DNA from: Pseudomonadota bacterium
GTDB taxonomy: Bacteria > Pseudomonadota > Gammaproteobacteria > Burkholderiales > Rhodocyclaceae
Length of the DNA: 36,422 bases
Reading direction: 5' to 3'
Assembly (NCBI GenBank): GCA_009778425.1
Contig: WRJU01000252.1
Span: 1 to 36,422 of the forward strand
Made by a program: the position numbers and the translations under genes. Numbering within the stretch: the stretch's first letter is position 1; the number at the start of each line of letters is the position of its first letter. The notes under the pieces are model-generated. The model was not told the DNA's origin. It made no database searches and worked only from the letters and a program-made list of their open reading frames with translations. Of this stretch, positions 7,852-16,881 are shown piece by piece.

Positions 7852-10065
7852 ATGCCGAACAATCTCGCGTTAACCATCACATTGGGCGCAGTCTCAGGTA
7901 GTGCGATGGCTGCCTTTGGGAGCCTTCAGAAATCGCTTGATAAGTGCAAGCGATCAACGGCGTTACTGAGCATCGAGAATAAAAAACTTGGGGAAAGCAT
8001 CCAACAGGCAATTGCAAACAGATCCCCTGTTTCTTACATTGCACACATGACGCGAGAATATGAAAAGCAGGAAAGGGTAATCGAAGGGCTGAAACTCAAA
8101 ACGCGGGAATTATCTCGCGTTCAGAACTATGTCGCCGCGCAAAAACAGAAGCGGGAAGAGTTGCGCGGGCAGATCATGGAAACCGCCGGATTAGCCTATC
8201 TCGTATCCAAGCCGCTGAAAGTTGGTATCGAATTTGAAGCCAGCATGAGCAAAGTACAGGCACTCACGCGGTTGGACAAAAATTCGACTGAAATGAAGGC
8301 TCTCACTGATCAAGCGCGGCAACTTGGTGCGCAGACATCCTTCACCGCATCTGAAGCTGCGCAGGCTCAGGGTTTTCTTGCTATGGCGGGCTTCAAGCCA
8401 GAGCAAATTTTGAAATCCATGCCAAGCATGCTTGATCTTGCCAAGGCAGGTGGCGTGGATTTACAACGCACGGCGGATATTGCCTCAAACATCCAGACAG
8501 CCTTCGGCCTTGATGCCTCGCAAATGACGCGTATTTCAGACACGCTTACGATGGCATTTACAACGTCAAACGTTGACCTCAATATGCTTGCGGAGAGCAT
8601 GAAATACGCAGGCCCTGTCGCAAAGGCGTTAGGCGTCTCGCTTGAAGAAACTTCCGCCATTGTTGGCATGCTTGGGAACGCTGGTATTCAGGGCAGCATG
8701 GCGGGGACAACAATGCGAAACGCACTAAACAACCTTACGGGTTCCGTACCAAATGCAGATAAAATACTCAAAAAACTCGGCGTGACAACAAAGGATGCTC
8801 AAGGGAACATGCGTTCTTACCCTGAAATCCTTTACAACATCGCCAAAGCAACAGAGGGTATGGGGAATGCGGAACGCGCAAATACCCTGACAAATATTTT
8901 TGGCATCCGTGCGGCTCCTGGAATGATGGCGGTGTTGAGCGATGCTGAAAAAATCAAGCCATATATCGATGCCGTCAAAAACTCCGAAGGTGCGGCAGCA
9001 AAAACCGCTGCCGTCATGGGGAACAACACAGAGGGCGCTTTGAAAGAAATGGAGTCCGCTTGGCAGGATTTGAGCATATTCCTCACGGACACAGAAAAAG
9101 GCCCACTGACTGAACTGATCCGATCCTTCGCAGAACTGTTGCGCGGGGTTTCCGCTTTCGTAAAAGAAAACCCGGTTCTGTTCAGTTGGATAATAAAAAT
9201 AGGTGTCGGGCTTTTAACAATGCGAGCTGCTTGGCTTGCGACAAGTTACGGCATTTCGCTTTTCAAAACGGGTTTATTAAGCTTGAAAGCAGGATTTCAA
9301 ATATTCCAAACGATGAAACTTTTGTCATCAGTTATTGGCATCAAGGCAGCGTTTTTTGCAGTGGTATCGCCTGTTGGTTTGGTCGTAGCTGCCATAGCTG
9401 CCGTAGTTGCCATAGCCTTCCTCATCTATAAATATTGGGAGCCGATCAAAGGGTTTTTCGTTGGACTGTGGGACGGAATCGTTGGCTTCTTCTCCAGCGG
9501 CATCGAAAATATCACCGCAAGCATATTAAATTGGTCGCCGCTGGGGATGTTTTATAGAGGGTTTGCCTCGCTCATGAGTTGGTTCGGCGTGGAGCTTCCG
9601 GGAAATTTCTCGGAGTTTGGCGCGAACATCCTCAACGGCCTGATCGGCGGACTCACGGCAGGATGGAACAAGGCAAAAGAGTTCGTCGTCAACTTGGGCG
9701 AAAACATCAAAGGCTGGTTCTGCGAGACGCTCGGCATCAATTCCCCTTCGCGCGTGTTCATGGAGTTTGGCGGCTTCACTATGCAGGGGCTGGCCGATGG
9801 CCTAAAAACTGCCGCGTCGCTGCCGCTTGCCGCTATGCAGGCGGCGGTTGCCCCGATGGTCGCAGCCGGTTCCATTGCCGTGGCGTCCCCGGCGATGGCC
9901 GCGCCAGTTGGGGGTGGAAGCAGCACGGTTTCCGTCACCGTCAACGTTTATCCCGCCCCCGGCATGGACGAAAAGGCACTGGCCGAGCTTGTCGCCCGGA
10001 AGATTGCAGACGCCCAGCGCGCCGCCGATGCCAGCCGCCGAGCACGGTTGTCGGATTCAGACTGA
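7852..10065 (+). CDS. Tail tape measure protein
   Basis: IEFEASMSKVQALTRLDKNSTEMKALTDQARQLGAQTSFTASEAAQAQGFLAMAGF; membrane segments; ETLGINSPSRVFMEFG near the end. Confidence 0.9.
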   Translation: MPNNLALTITLGAVSGSAMAAFGSLQKSLDKCKRSTALLSIENKKLGESIQQAIANRSPVSYIAHMTREYEKQERVIEGLKLKTRELSRVQNYVAAQKQKREELRGQIMETAGLAYLVSKPLKVGIEFEASMSKVQALTRLDKNSTEMKALTDQARQLGAQTSFTASEAAQAQGFLAMAGFKPEQILKSMPSMLDLAKAGGVDLQRTADIASNIQTAFGLDASQMTRISDTLTMAFTTSNVDLNMLAESMKYAGPVAKALGVSLEETSAIVGMLGNAGIQGSMAGTTMRNALNNLTGSVPNADKILKKLGVTTKDAQGNMRSYPEILYNIAKATEGMGNAERANTLTNIFGIRAAPGMMAVLSDAEKIKPYIDAVKNSEGAAAKTAAVMGNNTEGALKEMESAWQDLSIFLTDTEKGPLTELIRSFAELLRGVSAFVKENPVLFSWIIKIGVGLLTMRAAWLATSYGISLFKTGLLSLKAGFQIFQTMKLLSSVIGIKAAFFAVVSPVGLVVAAIAAVVAIAFLIYKYWEPIKGFFVGLWDGIVGFFSSGIENITASILNWSPLGMFYRGFASLMSWFGVELPGNFSEFGANILNGLIGGLTAGWNKAKEFVVNLGENIKGWFCETLGINSPSRVFMEFGGFTMQGLADGLKTAASLPLAAMQAAVAPMVAAGSIAVASPAMAAPVGGGSSTVSVTVNVYPAPGMDEKALAELVARKIADAQRAADASRRARLSDSD

Positions 10066-10070
10066 CGACT

Positions 10071-10144
10071 CCTCCCGTGTCGTCCCCACCGCTGCAGAAG
10101 ACCGCGCACGAAACGTCACGCTATTTCCTGCCGTGAAATTCTGA
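10071..10144 (+). pseudogene. Relic of a tail fibre C-terminus
   Basis: Plus frame reads RVVPTAAEDRARNVTLFPAVKF*, matching the intact minus-strand fibre end KIVPTAAENRTRNTALMACIKF*. Confidence 0.65.
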
Positions 10145-10148
10145 CGCA

Positions 10149-11474
10149 TCAAAACTTGATACAGGCCATCAGGGCTGTATTGCGTGTTCGGTTTTCAGCA
10201 GCTGTCGGAACAATTTTGGAAGCATCAAAAGAAAATGTGAGGTATCCAGAATAACTTGAAGTACCCGCTGTTTGACTTTTTTGATTTGCTACCGAAAAAG
10301 CACCAGATGCTGATGAAAACGCACCTGAATTTCCCTGTACGGAAGCGTTAACAGACCCAGAAATATTTCTGATCGCATCCTCCTGCCACGTCCCGAAAAC
10401 GCGCCCTGCATCCGCCCCGCGCCCGGCATCCCAAGCCCGGAGGAATTCCCCGCGCAAGTCATAAACGGCGAATGTGCCGTCGCCGTTATCCTTGACGGCC
10501 ACTGTCCCCGCTACCCATGTTCCAGCAGAAACCAGCAGGCCAGTATGGACAGCCCAATTCCATAGGGCGGTGTAGGCAGCCTTGGATAGATTGCTCGCCC
10601 CGCTGGGAATGAAACCCTTTCGCGCCGTGGGTTGGGCATCTAATTCTGGTTTGCCGACTAAACGGCTGGCGTAGCCAATGTAGCCCGCGCCGTTTGCCGT
10701 AAATTCCTGCCACGTCATGATGCTATTGTAAGCATCGTGCCAGATGGGGCCGATGTTCTCATTGGGCAGTGCGTCGCTTTCCGAAAGCCAATGGATACGG
10801 CCTGAAATCATTCTGTTTACGGAAATGAATTCTTGATCGACGTATTCGGCCAGCGTTGAAACAGATTCCCTTATGTCATTATGTGCCAGCGAATCAACCG
10901 GGTGACTGATCGGCGCGTAGAGGTCTGGGTGCGGGTTCTTGCTGCTGCTGTGCGCCGCAATCGCCTGTTCGACGTTTTTCTGGGTTGCCACCACCACGCT
11001 CGGGTCGACCTTCAACTCAACCAGCGAGGCATTCGAGACCTGAAGGATCATCCGGATGGAGATGTCTTTTGCAGCGCCCTCCGAAAGATGCGGCTTGTAG
11101 GTCTCTGGAAAATTTGAATACGACAGCAGGTTTTTCCCTGGGTTGTTCTGGGTTTCCTGTATGTTTTGCATGTTCAGGCCGCCGATCAGGCCCGCTTCAC
11201 GGATCGTCCAGCCGCCGACGTTCGCAGGGAGTACGGATTCGACAATCAGCCAGCTCGGGTTGTCCGTGTCCTGCGAAATCGACGTGACAGGCACGCGGAA
11301 CACCTCGTTCACAAGCCCTGTGACGTTCTCGGTAGGGGTCACGTGCGCGCCGCCGCCGTCGCCGACGGCGATGTGCGTGATGGGCACACTCACGCCGAAA
11401 ACTTGTCCGTTAATCAGGTTTGCTGCGCCCAACGAGGTGAGCAGCGTGTGGAAGGTAAGCGTTTCTGCTGGCAT
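10149..11474 (-). CDS. Tail fibre / tail-collar fibre protein (P2 H-like)
   Basis: MPAETLTFHTLLTSLGAANLINGQVFGVSVPITHIAVGDGGGAHVTPTENVTGLVNEVFR... Confidence 0.8.
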   Translation of the reverse strand: MPAETLTFHTLLTSLGAANLINGQVFGVSVPITHIAVGDGGGAHVTPTENVTGLVNEVFRVPVTSISQDTDNPSWLIVESVLPANVGGWTIREAGLIGGLNMQNIQETQNNPGKNLLSYSNFPETYKPHLSEGAAKDISIRMILQVSNASLVELKVDPSVVVATQKNVEQAIAAHSSSKNPHPDLYAPISHPVDSLAHNDIRESVSTLAEYVDQEFISVNRMISGRIHWLSESDALPNENIGPIWHDAYNSIMTWQEFTANGAGYIGYASRLVGKPELDAQPTARKGFIPSGASNLSKAAYTALWNWAVHTGLLVSAGTWVAGTVAVKDNGDGTFAVYDLRGEFLRAWDAGRGADAGRVFGTWQEDAIRNISGSVNASVQGNSGAFSSASGAFSVANQKSQTAGTSSYSGYLTFSFDASKIVPTAAENRTRNTALMACIKF

Positions 11475-11536
11475 GGCGGGTTCTCCTGTTTCGTGCGGAG
11501 TTTCGTCCCGAGCATGCGCGGTATAAATCAATTAGT

Positions 11537-11559
11537 GTTGTATATCGAAAAAAGACAAC
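11537..11559. promoter_or_regulatory. Putative late-activator binding site 2, GTTGT-N13-ACAAC
   Basis: Exact dyad in the divergent region between tail fibre (minus) and capsid operon (plus). Confidence 0.55.
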
Positions 11560-11649
11560 TCTAATCAATTGATGGCATTGGTGCACCGGGAAATGATATG
11601 CGCTACTCAAATTCATTTCCACCCTGAAAAACGGTTGAGGTCGCAAACC

Positions 11650-12450
11650 ATGCCTACTACGAAGCCTTTTGCAGTTGCCACCGAGGGCAATACCATCGAC
11701 GGGCGCAGCATCCCACGGTCAATGATCGAGGATATGGCAAAGAGTTACGACCCTGCGGTATATACCGCGCTGGTCAATCTTGAACACTTCATTTCGGCCT
11801 ATCCGGATTCCGATTTCTCGGCCTTCGGGAAAGTTATCTCGCTCTCTACCCGAGAGATTGACATCCTCGGCGATAAAAAACTGCAATTGATGGCCGTCGC
11901 GGAAGTGTCGGATGCGGCAGCCGAAATGCAGTACCGTGGCAAAAAAGCCTTTGCTTCCGTTGAGATCATGCCTAATTTCATCGGCAAGGGCATGAGCTAC
12001 CTTGTCGGCCTTGCGCTAACGGATACCCCTGCATCGGTTGGGACGGAGCCCATGCGCTTTTCGGCCTTTGAGAAGGGCGAAAACGCTGCTTTCCATAACG
12101 AGACCGTTTTCGATATTGAAGACGCGAAACCCACCGAAGCGCCGGAAACTTCCGCCGTGACTTTTATTGAAAAAGTCATGGGCTATTTCCGAACCAAATA
12201 CGATAACGATTTCAATGCTGAAATCAAATCGTGCCAATCCGCCATTTCTGAAATAGCGGGGAAAGTGGGCGCGATGCTCGAAAAACTCACCAGCCTGGAA
12301 CAAAAAGTAAACACGCTGGAAGTCACCGTTCCTGGCTTCTCCGCATTGCAAACGGAGCTTTCCGAGCTGAAAGAGCATCTGGAGAGCACCCCAAACACAC
12401 CGCCCCGCCCGCATGCCACTGGCGCGAGCGGCGCAAAGACTGACTGCTGA
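11650..12450 (+). CDS. Capsid scaffolding/maturation protein (P2 gpO-like)
   Basis: MPTTKPFAVATEGNTIDGRSIPRSMIEDMAKSYDPAVYTALVNLEHF... Confidence 0.85.
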   Translation: MPTTKPFAVATEGNTIDGRSIPRSMIEDMAKSYDPAVYTALVNLEHFISAYPDSDFSAFGKVISLSTREIDILGDKKLQLMAVAEVSDAAAEMQYRGKKAFASVEIMPNFIGKGMSYLVGLALTDTPASVGTEPMRFSAFEKGENAAFHNETVFDIEDAKPTEAPETSAVTFIEKVMGYFRTKYDNDFNAEIKSCQSAISEIAGKVGAMLEKLTSLEQKVNTLEVTVPGFSALQTELSELKEHLESTPNTPPRPHATGASGAKTDC

Positions 12451-12467
12451 ACACAACGGAGCACACC

Positions 12468-13493
12468 ATGAGAAACGAAAGCCGCATCCAATTTGACGCC
12501 TACATGGCGCGGATTGCCGAACTGAACCACGTTGCAAACGCTGCAACGCGGTTTTCGGTGGAGCCGTCCGTGCAGCAGACGCTGGAACAGAAAATTCAGG
12601 AATCCAGCGAATTCCTCGGGCGTATCAACAACGTTGGCGTCATCGAGCAGCAGGGCGAAAAGATCGGCCTGGGCATCGGCTCCACCATCGCCAATACCGT
12701 CGACACCCGGCTCCCGGAAAAACGCCGCGTGCCGTTCGACCCCACCGCGCTGGCTTCCAACAAATACGAATGCACACAGACGAACTTCGATACCGCCCTC
12801 CGGTACGCGAAGATCGACTCATGGGCAAAGTTCCCTGATTTCCAGAACAAGCTCCGCGACGCCATCATCAAGCGTCAGGCGCTCGACATCATTACCATCG
12901 GTTTCAATGGCGTATCACGCGCCGATACCAGCAACCGTGAAGCAAACCCTCTCCTTCAGGACGTCAATAAAGGCTGGCTCCAGCACATCCGGGAGGATGC
13001 GCCCGCCCGCGTCATGAGCGACGGTGCGGAAGAAGGCGTGCTGCATGTTTATGATGGCGGGGATTACGCCAACCTCGACGCGCTGGTGTTTGACGCGGTC
13101 AATGAACTGATCGACCCTTGGTATCGCGAGGATACCGAGTTGGTGGTGGTCCTCGGGCGCGGCCTCTTTGCCGATAAGTATTTTCCGCTCATCAACACCA
13201 CGCAGCCGCCCTCCGAGACGCTGGCGCTCGACCTGCTGGTGAGCCAGAAGCGCGTGGGCGGGCTGCAGACCGTCCGCGCCCCGTACTTTCCTGACGGCAC
13301 GATCCTGATTACCCGTCTGGACAATCTCTCCCGGTATTACCAGGAAGGCGCGCGCCGCCGTCACATCAAGGACAACCCAGAGAAGGACCAGATTGAGAAC
13401 TACGAGTCCTCTAACGACGCCTACGTGGTCGAAGACTACGGCTGCGCGGCGTTGATTGAGAACATCGTCACCGCCAAGGCACAGGAGCCTTAA
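12468..13493 (+). CDS. Major capsid protein (P2 gpN-like)
   Basis: MRNESRIQFDAYMARIAELNHV...VSRADTSNREANPLLQDVNKGWLQHIREDAPARVMSDG. Confidence 0.9.
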   Translation: MRNESRIQFDAYMARIAELNHVANAATRFSVEPSVQQTLEQKIQESSEFLGRINNVGVIEQQGEKIGLGIGSTIANTVDTRLPEKRRVPFDPTALASNKYECTQTNFDTALRYAKIDSWAKFPDFQNKLRDAIIKRQALDIITIGFNGVSRADTSNREANPLLQDVNKGWLQHIREDAPARVMSDGAEEGVLHVYDGGDYANLDALVFDAVNELIDPWYREDTELVVVLGRGLFADKYFPLINTTQPPSETLALDLLVSQKRVGGLQTVRAPYFPDGTILITRLDNLSRYYQEGARRRHIKDNPEKDQIENYESSNDAYVVEDYGCAALIENIVTAKAQEP

Positions 13494-13495
13494 GC

Positions 13496-14209
13496 ATGTT
13501 GATGCCATCCCCTGCCCGCCGCCACCGCGAACGTGTTGCCGCCCGCATTGCCCATGCGGCGGCGCGCGACAGGCTCGCGCCCATCGAAAATGCCAAGCCT
13601 TACGCGCTGATGCTGGCAAAGCTCGACGCCGACATGCGGCGGCTGAAGCAAATCCAGTCCGTTGCAAAGAAGATCGACCTCAAGCGCCAGATATTGCCGG
13701 AGTATGATGCCTGGGTCGATGGGGCGCTGGAAACGAACAGCGGCGAGCAGGATGACATCCTCACCAACATCATGGTGTGGCGGCTGGATACCGAGGATTT
13801 CCCCGGCGCGCTCCGCATCGCTGAATATGTCCTGAAGAACGACATCAAGCTGCCCGCCCGGTACAACCGCAACGCGGCCTGCCTGGTCGCCGAAGAAATC
13901 GCGGACGCCGCGAAACGGGCGCTGGACGAGGGCCGCCTCGTAAATGGCTTTGAAATCACGATGGACAACGCCCTTGGCGCGGCCAGCATCCTCACTGCCG
14001 GGATGGACATGCCGGACGAAGTCCGGGCAAAGCTGCATAAATCCAGCGGCCTCGTGCATGAGGTCATTGGAAGGCACACGACGGCCTTGGGGCACCTGAA
14101 AACCGCGCTGGAATTCAACTCAAATGCAGGTGTGAAGAAAGACATCGAGCGCATGACACGGATCATCAAGAACACGCCCGCATCCGCCGACACGGCGGGC
14201 GCGGGTTAA
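13496..14209 (+). CDS. Terminase small subunit (P2 gpM-like)
   Basis: MLMPSPARRHRERVAARIAHAA...; follows capsid gene. Confidence 0.85.
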   Translation: MLMPSPARRHRERVAARIAHAAARDRLAPIENAKPYALMLAKLDADMRRLKQIQSVAKKIDLKRQILPEYDAWVDGALETNSGEQDDILTNIMVWRLDTEDFPGALRIAEYVLKNDIKLPARYNRNAACLVAEEIADAAKRALDEGRLVNGFEITMDNALGAASILTAGMDMPDEVRAKLHKSSGLVHEVIGRHTTALGHLKTALEFNSNAGVKKDIERMTRIIKNTPASADTAGAG

Positions 14210-14337
14210 CCGGGCGATACCACGCACCCGGACGGCAGGGGGGAGAGGGCTGGACGTCACCCCCTCAAGCCTTATCCCCCCTCCACCGTCCGACTATCCA
14301 TGCGCTTCGCGCCTCCCCTCTACTGGGGAATGAAACC

Positions 14338-14790
14338 ATGACATTCGTTGCCGCTGCCCCTGCAAAACCTGCCAAAGACCTGCCGCGCCACCCTTTCTGG
14401 CCTGCAGTCAATCCCGATACGTTCCGTGATGTGATGCGGGTAGACGGCACGGTGAGCACGGCGCGGCTTATCCATGCGCTTACCGAAGCGGTGGTCTACA
14501 TCAACAGCGAACTCAAGGCGTGGCGTATCGCCAGGGAGGCGGCTGGATGCCTGTCGCTCGATGCCGTGCCGGACGAAGACACCGCCCGCTTGCCATACCT
14601 CTACTGCCGCGCCGTTTATGAATACGCCACGGCTGACCTGATGGAACGCTACCTGCGATTTGATGCCACCGGGGACGCGCAGCAGCGCGCCGAAGGTCAA
14701 GCGCCAGCCATCGAGAACCACCGGCGCAACGCTTTCTGGGCAGTCCGCGACATCAAGGGCGAAGCCCGCTCGACGATGGAACTGATATGA
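14338..14790 (+). CDS. Head completion/stabilization protein (P2 gpL-like)
   Basis: MTFVAAAPAKPAKDLPRHPFWPAVNPDTFRDVMRVDGTVSTARLIHALTEAVVYINSEL. Confidence 0.85.
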   Translation: MTFVAAAPAKPAKDLPRHPFWPAVNPDTFRDVMRVDGTVSTARLIHALTEAVVYINSELKAWRIAREAAGCLSLDAVPDEDTARLPYLYCRAVYEYATADLMERYLRFDATGDAQQRAEGQAPAIENHRRNAFWAVRDIKGEARSTMELI

Positions 14791-14990
14791 GCACCGCACG
14801 CGCCCGCCAACTGGAACCGATAGACGCCCTCTGCTTTCGTGTGCTTGGGCGCACGGCTGGCGTGGTGGAAACAACGCTTGAACTTAACCCTGGACTTGAC
14901 CGCCACGCGCTGTTGCCGGAGGGCTTCCCCGTGCGCTTGCCGGATGCGCCAAAAATTCAGGCGCGGAAACTCGTCAACCTTTGGGACTGA
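14787..14990 (+). CDS. Tail protein X
   Basis: 67 aa, ...ALCFRVLGRTAGVVETTLELNPGLDRHALLPEGFPVRLPDAP. Confidence 0.85.
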   Translation: MSTARARQLEPIDALCFRVLGRTAGVVETTLELNPGLDRHALLPEGFPVRLPDAPKIQARKLVNLWD

Positions 14991-14992
14991 GC

Positions 14993-15244
14993 ATGAATAC
15001 GGAAATACAGTCTGAAATTGCCAAATCCAGCGTCAAAGTCGCGCCGCCCGTTGCCGTGTCTGCTTTCGACATCATCATTGGAAATATCGACAAGGTGGTA
15101 ATGGTGGTCACGCTGGCCTACACGCTGCTGATGCTTGTCCATCTTGTCTATAAATTTGCATGGGACATCATCGACCGCCGACGCCAGGAGCGTGTCCGGG
15201 CAGAGAGCAAGCGCACGGCAAGGGGGGGTGATGGCAACCCGTAG
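14993..15244 (+). CDS. Putative holin / small membrane protein
   Basis: Single hydrophobic segment VVMVVTLAYTLLMLVHLVYKFAWDII with charged tail, start of lysis cassette. Confidence 0.6.
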   Translation: MNTEIQSEIAKSSVKVAPPVAVSAFDIIIGNIDKVVMVVTLAYTLLMLVHLVYKFAWDIIDRRRQERVRAESKRTARGGDGNP

Positions 15245-15779
15245 CCTGTCCGAAAAGATCGTTTGGGGCGTTGCGGCGATCAGTGCCGCCGGGATCGCCT
15301 TTAGCCTCCAGTACGAGGGCGCTCCGCAGCCAGACGCGACCGAAGCAAGGGCGATTGTCCCGGTAAAAGGAGACCCGCCGACGCTCAATGTCGGCGGGCT
15401 TACGTACTACCCGAGCACGGGCAAGCGCGTACAACTTGGCGACCGTGTGCCGATTGGGCAGGCCGTCCTTGAATTCTCGCTGGCCACCAGCGAAAACGCG
15501 GCGTGTGTCCGCCGATCCTGCCCGGAGTGCGAAACGGCGCAGCCGCTTTTCGACCTGGCCGGGGACTTCGTGCACCAATTCGGATGCCAAAGGTGGAAGG
15601 AATCAAGCCTCCTTATGCTTGCCAGGGCTGGCCGCAATGTCGAGCACTGCGAGTTCTATCTCCGCTACCGCTTTGTCAGGACATTCGACTGCGCGACACC
15701 GGGCAACAAGGTTTGCGCGGGGGTCTGGACACGGGCACAGGCGCGCGCCGCGCTTTGCCACGCAGCGATCAAAAAATGA
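15231..15779 (+). CDS. Putative endolysin (signal-anchor, lysozyme-like)
   Basis: N-terminal hydrophobic segment; LQYEG...DPPTLNVGGLTYYPSTGKRVQLGDRV; ...FVHQFGCQRWKESSLLMLARAG; position between holin and Rz. Confidence 0.55.
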   Translation: MATRSLSEKIVWGVAAISAAGIAFSLQYEGAPQPDATEARAIVPVKGDPPTLNVGGLTYYPSTGKRVQLGDRVPIGQAVLEFSLATSENAACVRRSCPECETAQPLFDLAGDFVHQFGCQRWKESSLLMLARAGRNVEHCEFYLRYRFVRTFDCATPGNKVCAGVWTRAQARAALCHAAIKK

Positions 15780-16270
15780 CGTCATTAAAGGCTCTGATTA
15801 TTGCGATTGCCATTGCCATCACAGGGGCTTGTGGCGGCTGGCTTGCCAATGACTGGCGGCTTAACGGAAAAATCGCCCGCATCAATGAAGCGCATGCAGA
15901 TGCCTTGCGCATTTCCGCCGAAACCGCCATTGCAACGCAGCGGAAATGGGAAACCACCGCGAGCCAAGCCTTGGCGCGTGAGGCTGAAGCTATAAAACGG
16001 GGTAAGGAAAAAGATGACAAAATCCGCAAACTCACTTCTGGCCGCCTGTGCCTCAGCTCTGACATTGTGCGCATGCTCAACGAGCGCAGTGCCGCCCATG
16101 TGTCCGCAGCCACCGGCGAGCCTTCTCGCGCCGATGCCGGAACTTCCCCCGATCCCGATGACGGGCAGTGGGCTACGGATGCAGATGTTGCCATATGGGC
16201 AAGACACGCCCGCACCCAATACGACGCCTGCCGCAACAGGGTCAATGCCATGAGAAGTTTTTACGAATGA
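15776..16270 (+). CDS. Rz-like i-spanin
   Basis: N-terminal TM, alpha-helical charged region, Rz position. Confidence 0.65.
   Translation: MTSLKALIIAIAIAITGACGGWLANDWRLNGKIARINEAHADALRISAETAIATQRKWETTASQALAREAEAIKRGKEKDDKIRKLTSGRLCLSSDIVRMLNERSAAHVSAATGEPSRADAGTSPDPDDGQWATDADVAIWARHARTQYDACRNRVNAMRSFYE
16014..16253 (+). CDS. Rz1-like o-spanin lipoprotein nested in Rz (+1 frame)
   Basis: MTKSANSLLAACASALTLCACSTSAVPPMCPQPPASLLAPMPELPPIP: lipobox and proline-rich. Confidence 0.65.
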   Translation: MTKSANSLLAACASALTLCACSTSAVPPMCPQPPASLLAPMPELPPIPMTGSGLRMQMLPYGQDTPAPNTTPAATGSMP

Positions 16271-16881
16271 TTAAGCCCGAGTCGCTTCGTGCTGCGCTGT
16301 CCGCCGCATGCCCGGAACTCGCACGGAACCCCGAAATGCTATCCGTGCGCATCGAGCGCGGGGAAGTCCATAGCACCATGCACGGCGGGCTGTCATTCGA
16401 GTATCAATACGATCTGGTCGTTCTGGTCATGGACTACGCAGGGCATGCCGACATGCTTTTTCTGCCCATTGTCGCGTGGCTTCAGGAAGAACAGCCGGAC
16501 ATCCTACTGAACCCCGACAGGCGGCAGGATTTTGCGTTCGAGGTCGACGTGCTCGATGCCGGGAAGTGCGACATCGAGATACACCTTGCCAAACTCACCG
16601 AGCGCGTGGTCGTGTCGCTCGCGCTTGCCACGCAGCCAGAGGCAGAACAGGGCGAAGGCTGCAGCGACGGTGGAGGCGGAGGGCATGGCGTGGAGTCCGA
16701 AATGATCCGCATCCCCATTCCGGAAGGTCTGACAGGCCCCGGCACGGTTGCCACCGTCCGGCATGTTGCCGAGCCGCCCGCTGCCCCGGAGCGGCAGATC
16801 GAGAGGTGGGAGTTCTGGATCGACAGCAAGCTCGTCCGCACATTCGACGCGCCGCCGTTTGACGGCCCATCTACACCGTGA
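16267..16881 (+). CDS. Tail completion protein (P2 gpR-like)
   Basis: MIKPESLRAALSAACPELARNPEMLSVRIERGEVHSTMHGGLSFEYQYDLVVLVMDYAGHADML. Confidence 0.8.
   Translation: MIKPESLRAALSAACPELARNPEMLSVRIERGEVHSTMHGGLSFEYQYDLVVLVMDYAGHADMLFLPIVAWLQEEQPDILLNPDRRQDFAFEVDVLDAGKCDIEIHLAKLTERVVVSLALATQPEAEQGEGCSDGGGGGHGVESEMIRIPIPEGLTGPGTVATVRHVAEPPAAPERQIERWEFWIDSKLVRTFDAPPFDGPSTP

Noticed and set aside
14210-14337. G/C-run intergenic spacer between gpM and gpL as a G-quadruplex or ncRNA
   Set aside because: No clear quadruplex pattern or good stem; unusual but not supported.
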